Source of the DNA: Kineobactrum sediminis | Lineage (GTDB): Bacteria > Pseudomonadota > Gammaproteobacteria > Pseudomonadales > Halieaceae | DNA: 64,000 bases | NCBI RefSeq assembly: GCF_002868715.1 | Contig: NZ_PKLZ01000002.1 | Span: 124,001-188,000 of the forward strand | Direction: 5' to 3' | Part shown: one piece after another, positions 60,935 through 64,000 of the stretch | How positions within the stretch are numbered: the stretch's first letter is position 1 | How the letters are laid out: the number at the start of each line of letters is the position of its first letter | Position numbers and translations under genes: made by a program | The notes under the pieces: generated by a model | Told to the model about the DNA's origin: nothing | The model's database searches: none | What the model saw: only the letters and a program-made list of their open reading frames with translations

Positions 60935-62134
60935 ATGTCTATGCGCAAACTGAAACACTCACTTTATCTCACCCTGATGAAGGTAGCGGTAAACTTCGCT
61001 CCCAGCGCCACTTACATGGCTTTTGCCGGTAGCGGCAGTGCTGCCCAGCTGTGCCGGCATATCGCCCGGACCGGTGTTAAAAAAGTGCTGGTGGTGACCG
61101 ACAAGCCACTGCGGGACCTGGGTATTGTGGACCAGGCTACTGCCGCGTTCGCCGAGGTCGGGGTAGAGGTTGTAATTTTTGACGAGGTAATGCCCGACCC
61201 CACATTCGAACAGGTTGCCTCCGGGCGTGCGATGATGCGCGAACACGCCTGCGATGCGGTGCTGGCGGTTGGCGGGGGCTCCTCCATTGATGCCGCCAAG
61301 TTGATTGCCGCCTCTTCGACCAGCGAGGAAGACCCGCGGAACTGGGTCGGGTTTGGCAAGGTCAAGCATGAAATGCCCACGCTCTACGCCATTCCCACCA
61401 CCTCGGGCACAGGCTCGGAAGCCACCATGGGGGCCGTTATTTCCGACAGTGTCAGCCACGAAAAGTCGATTATTTCCGGCGCTTCGCTGTTGCCGGCCGC
61501 CGCCGCCCTTGACCCTGATCTGCTGCTGGGCTTACCCGCACCGATCACCGCCGCCACCGGTATGGATGCGCTCACTCACGGTATCGAGGCCTATATTTGC
61601 GTCTGGGATCGCGGTACGCGACTCGAACACGCCGGCGCTGCGATTAAACTGGTGTTTGAGCACCTGCTGACAGCCTGTAACGACGGCTCCAATCGTGAGG
61701 CGCGGGAGGCCATGTCCATCGCGGCCTACTATGCGGGTATTGCCATAAACCAGGTGAATGTCGGCAACGTGCACGCCATAGCCCACCAGGTCGGCGGCAA
61801 GTACGGTATTCCCCACGGCCTGGCCAATTCCCTGGTATTACCCCACGTGCTTGAGTTCTGCCGGGTGGAAGCGCGCAGCCGGCTGGCGGAGCTTGCCCGG
61901 CTGGTGGGTGCAGGGCAGCCCGGTGATTCCGAGGAACAGCTGGCCGACGCCTTTATCCAGGCAGTGCGCGACCTGCGCGCCGCGGTTAACATTCCCGAGA
62001 CGTCCGACAAGATCAAGCCCGAGGATTATGACCGCCTGTGTGAACTGGCGATGGCCGAGTGCGAGGGTTACCCGGTACCAAAACTGCTGGACCGGGAAGG
62101 CACCATGGACATCCTGCGCAAGATCACCGGCTGA
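60935..62134 (+). CDS. Iron-containing alcohol dehydrogenase
   Basis: 399 residues, NAD(P)- and Fe(II)-dependent. NAD site VLAVGGGSSIDAAKLIA, IPTTSGTGSEATMGAVISD, and metal ligands in MDALTHGIEAYIC, HAIAHQVGGKYGIPHGLANSLVLPHVLEF. A second in-frame ATG at 60941 is possible. The N-terminal 30 residues (KLKHSLYLTLMKVAVNFAP) are longer and more hydrophobic than in E. coli YqhD-type enzymes. The C-terminus overlaps the end of the convergent sigma-54 activator by 11 bases. Substrate may be a long-chain alcohol or aldehyde. Confidence 0.92.
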   Translation: MSMRKLKHSLYLTLMKVAVNFAPSATYMAFAGSGSAAQLCRHIARTGVKKVLVVTDKPLRDLGIVDQATAAFAEVGVEVVIFDEVMPDPTFEQVASGRAMMREHACDAVLAVGGGSSIDAAKLIAASSTSEEDPRNWVGFGKVKHEMPTLYAIPTTSGTGSEATMGAVISDSVSHEKSIISGASLLPAAAALDPDLLLGLPAPITAATGMDALTHGIEAYICVWDRGTRLEHAGAAIKLVFEHLLTACNDGSNREAREAMSIAAYYAGIAINQVNVGNVHAIAHQVGGKYGIPHGLANSLVLPHVLEFCRVEARSRLAELARLVGAGQPGDSEEQLADAFIQAVRDLRAAVNIPETSDKIKPEDYDRLCELAMAECEGYPVPKLLDREGTMDILRKITG

Positions 62135-64000
62135 GGCTGGAGTTGGGGGTGAACTGGTCACGCTGTATGCCCAGTTTTCTCATCCGTGAGGCCAGTGTGG
62201 TGGGTTTTATTCCCATTATTCGGGCCGCCCCGTCGGGTCCGTAGATTTTACCGCCGGTTTGCCGGAGAGCGCCGGTAATAGCCCGGTGACGTAAACTCCT
62301 GCAGTCCTGTTCGGTAACCAGGTCATGTTCCTGCGGTGCCGCCAGTGGTTCGGGTTGGTGGTTTGTGGCGGTTGGTGCCTCCAGCCTGAGCTTGTCACCT
62401 CGACTTAGAATAACCTGGCGTTCAATGAGGTTTTCCAGTTCCCTGATGTTGCCCGGCCAGTTATGGCTTTGCAGTCGTTGTGCCTGGGCAAGGGATATCT
62501 TCAGCTCCGGTTTGTGGAAGCGCTGGCAGATTTTTTTCAGGAAGTGGGTGGTGAGCAGCGGAATATCATCAAGGCGTTCCCGCAGTGGCACTGAGTGAAT
62601 GGGAAATACGTTCAGGCGGAAGTACAGGTCTTCCCGAAACAGACCATCGGTCACCTTTTGCTTGAGATTCTTGTTGGTGGCTGCAATTACCCTTACGTCG
62701 ACGCTGCGGGTAGTGGACTCTCCAACTCGTTCAAACTCACCATCCTGCAACACGCGCAACAGTTTGCCCTGAAGTTCCAGCGGCAGCTCTCCTACCTCGT
62801 CCAGGAACAGTGTGCCGCCGTCGGCTACCTCGAAGCGACCCAGACGGTCGTTCAAAGCGCCTGAAAAAGCGCCGCGGATGTGGCCAAAAAACTCGCTCTC
62901 GAACAGGTCTCGCGGTATTGCGGCACAGTTGACCCGCACCAGGGGTCTGCTGTTACGGTCACACCCATGGTGAATGGCACGGGCGATCAGCTCTTTGCCG
63001 GTGCCGGATTCGCCGGTTATGAGTACGGTTGCCACGGTGGGTGCCACCAGCTGGATCTGTTTGATGATCTGCTGTATCGGATGGCTGCGCCCGATAATGT
63101 GGTGGAAGTTATAGCTTTCACTTATCTCTTCCTGCAGGTAGGCGTTTTCCAACTCCAGCTTGTGTTTGAGCCGCTCTACTTCCTCCAGTGCGGAGCGCAA
63201 TTTCACTTCGGCAATCTTGCGTTCGGAGACATCGCGAAACAGCACCACAGCGCCTACCAGGTGGCCGTTATCCAGGATCGGGGTGCTGGTATATTCAACC
63301 GGAATCGGCTTGCCATCCTTGCGCCAGAATACCTCATCGTCTACCTGTCGAACGGCGCCGTCCTTGAATGCTGCCATAATAGGGCAGTCGCCAACACAGT
63401 AATCCGAGCCGTCGGGATGGGTGTGGTGAATGGCAGTATGAATATTGTGGCCAATCAGGTCTTCAGCTTTCCATCCCAGCAGACGCTCGGCGGCGGGGTT
63501 GACGAAGGTGGCACAACCATCGGCGTCAACGCCGTAAATACCTTCGCCGGCCGCGCTCAGGATAAGCTGGTTTTCCCGTTCTATATTTTCAAACACCTGA
63601 TGCATGCGCTGCCAGTGCAGCAGGCCCGACCGGTGATGGTGCTGCGCATTGCTATGCTCCCGCCACTGTCGATACCAGCTCTTGTCGCGCATGCAAAATG
63701 TTACCAGCTGGTCGTTCCCCTCCAGCGTGAAGGCGCTGCCATTAACCTCAAGTTCAAGTTCCTTGCCGCAGGCCCGCACGGCGCTGATTTCCTGCATCAT
63801 ACCCACGCCCCTGTGCAAGAGCGCTTCGGTGAAAACGCACAGCTGCGGCAGACTATTGCGAAAATTACTGCTTACAGGTCGTTGCATCAAGTCAGTATCA
63901 GTCCTGCCAAAAAGCTCACAGGCGAGGTTGTTGGCACAGATAAACCGGTCCCGGACGGGGTCGATGATGACTATCGCCTCGGGAAGGTTACCGATCAGAC
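62124..64000 (-). CDS. Sigma-54-dependent transcriptional activator with two PAS domains (5' end outside window)
   Basis: At least 625 residues. The frame stays open from the ATG at 63890 to base 64000, and the upstream residues (LPEAIVIIDPVRDRFICANNLACELFGRT) are clearly a PAS domain, so the start lies outside. A second PAS (about 105-225 after 63890) includes GEGIYGVDADGCATFVNPAAERLLGW and a Cys pair in SDYCVGDCPIM. A coiled linker leads to the AAA+ domain: Walker A GESGTGKE, sigma-54 loop GAFSGA (62856-62873, Ser instead of Thr in GAFTGA), Walker B GGTLFLDEVGEL, arginine finger FREDLYFRLN. A Fis-type HTH closes it. Confidence 0.93.
   Translation of the reverse strand, partial: LIGNLPEAIVIIDPVRDRFICANNLACELFGRTDTDLMQRPVSSNFRNSLPQLCVFTEALLHRGVGMMQEISAVRACGKELELEVNGSAFTLEGNDQLVTFCMRDKSWYRQWREHSNAQHHHRSGLLHWQRMHQVFENIERENQLILSAAGEGIYGVDADGCATFVNPAAERLLGWKAEDLIGHNIHTAIHHTHPDGSDYCVGDCPIMAAFKDGAVRQVDDEVFWRKDGKPIPVEYTSTPILDNGHLVGAVVLFRDVSERKIAEVKLRSALEEVERLKHKLELENAYLQEEISESYNFHHIIGRSHPIQQIIKQIQLVAPTVATVLITGESGTGKELIARAIHHGCDRNSRPLVRVNCAAIPRDLFESEFFGHIRGAFSGALNDRLGRFEVADGGTLFLDEVGELPLELQGKLLRVLQDGEFERVGESTTRSVDVRVIAATNKNLKQKVTDGLFREDLYFRLNVFPIHSVPLRERLDDIPLLTTHFLKKICQRFHKPELKISLAQAQRLQSHNWPGNIRELENLIERQVILSRGDKLRLEAPTATNHQPEPLAAPQEHDLVTEQDCRSLRHRAITGALRQTGGKIYGPDGAARIMGIKPTTLASRMRKLGIQRDQFTPNSSLSR

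Overview
The window looks like a chromosomal segment of a Gram-negative gammaproteobacterium, probably a marine oligotroph of the Cellvibrionales/Halieaceae type. The inference rests on the block HAD hydrolase-rppH-ptsP-(NRDE)-lgt-thyA-folA, whose order resembles Pseudomonas and relatives; on a Vibrio-type TonB2 energy module (DUF3450, TolQ-like, ExbB, ExbD, TonB, TPR); on two TonB-dependent receptors; and on an abundance of lipid, steroid or aromatic catabolic enzymes. Genus-level placement cannot be made from the sequence by eye. I saw no rRNA, tRNA, CRISPR array, insertion sequence or phage gene. Coding density is very high: no stretch over 300 bases lacks a gene, and many neighbours overlap by 1-4 bases.

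Layout. 1-6.3 kb: housekeeping (RNA 5' processing, nitrogen PTS, lipoprotein modification, thymidylate/folate). 6.5-11.6 kb: a TonB2-type energy-transduction operon closed by a bidirectional terminator shared with a convergent cold-shock gene. 12-17.2 kb (minus strand): pyk-glk and aldehyde dehydrogenase-glpQ. 17.3-25.3 kb: a small unknown protein, then a TetR-controlled uptake/catabolic locus (symporter, TonB receptor, acyl-CoA ligase, alpha/beta hydrolase, NTF2-like protein). The same 16-bp palindrome occurs between tetR and the symporter and twice in front of the receptor. 25.3-28.4 kb: a coupled sulfotransferase-glycosyltransferase-polysaccharide deacetylase set. 28.4-30.9 kb: a metal (probably zinc) chaperone-like protein and a histidine-rich TonB receptor.

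30.9-37.5 kb: mixed genes (GNAT, UbiX, MFS, SDR, cupin, 2-hydroxyacid dehydrogenase, AraC regulator, ThpR). 37.5-43.6 kb (minus): glutathione reductase and a translationally coupled ABC ATPase / permease-GldG fusion / DUF4340 operon. 43.7-51.9 kb: an outer-membrane DUF481 protein, a GPH-type transporter, a zinc-ribbon protein, a frameshifted di-haem peroxidase next to a beta-helix protein fused to cytochrome c, an AlgP-like histone-H1-type protein, a PQQ sugar dehydrogenase and a small membrane protein. 51.9-55.7 kb (minus): a large subtilase lipoprotein and a Nudix hydrolase. 55.8-59.6 kb: a second TetR gene divergent from an amidohydrolase, a Rieske oxygenase resembling sterol 7-desaturases/KshA, and an acetoacetate-decarboxylase-like protein. 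59.7-64 kb: a diguanylate cyclase, an iron-type alcohol dehydrogenase, and a sigma-54 activator that runs off the end of the window.

The most interesting parts are the three-operator TetR regulon, the steroid-desaturase-like Rieske operon with its own palindromic operator, the frameshifted peroxidase with its beta-helix/cytochrome partner, and the sulfotransferase/glycosyltransferase/deacetylase trio. Functions of the catabolic loci are inferred from family membership and neighbourhood only.
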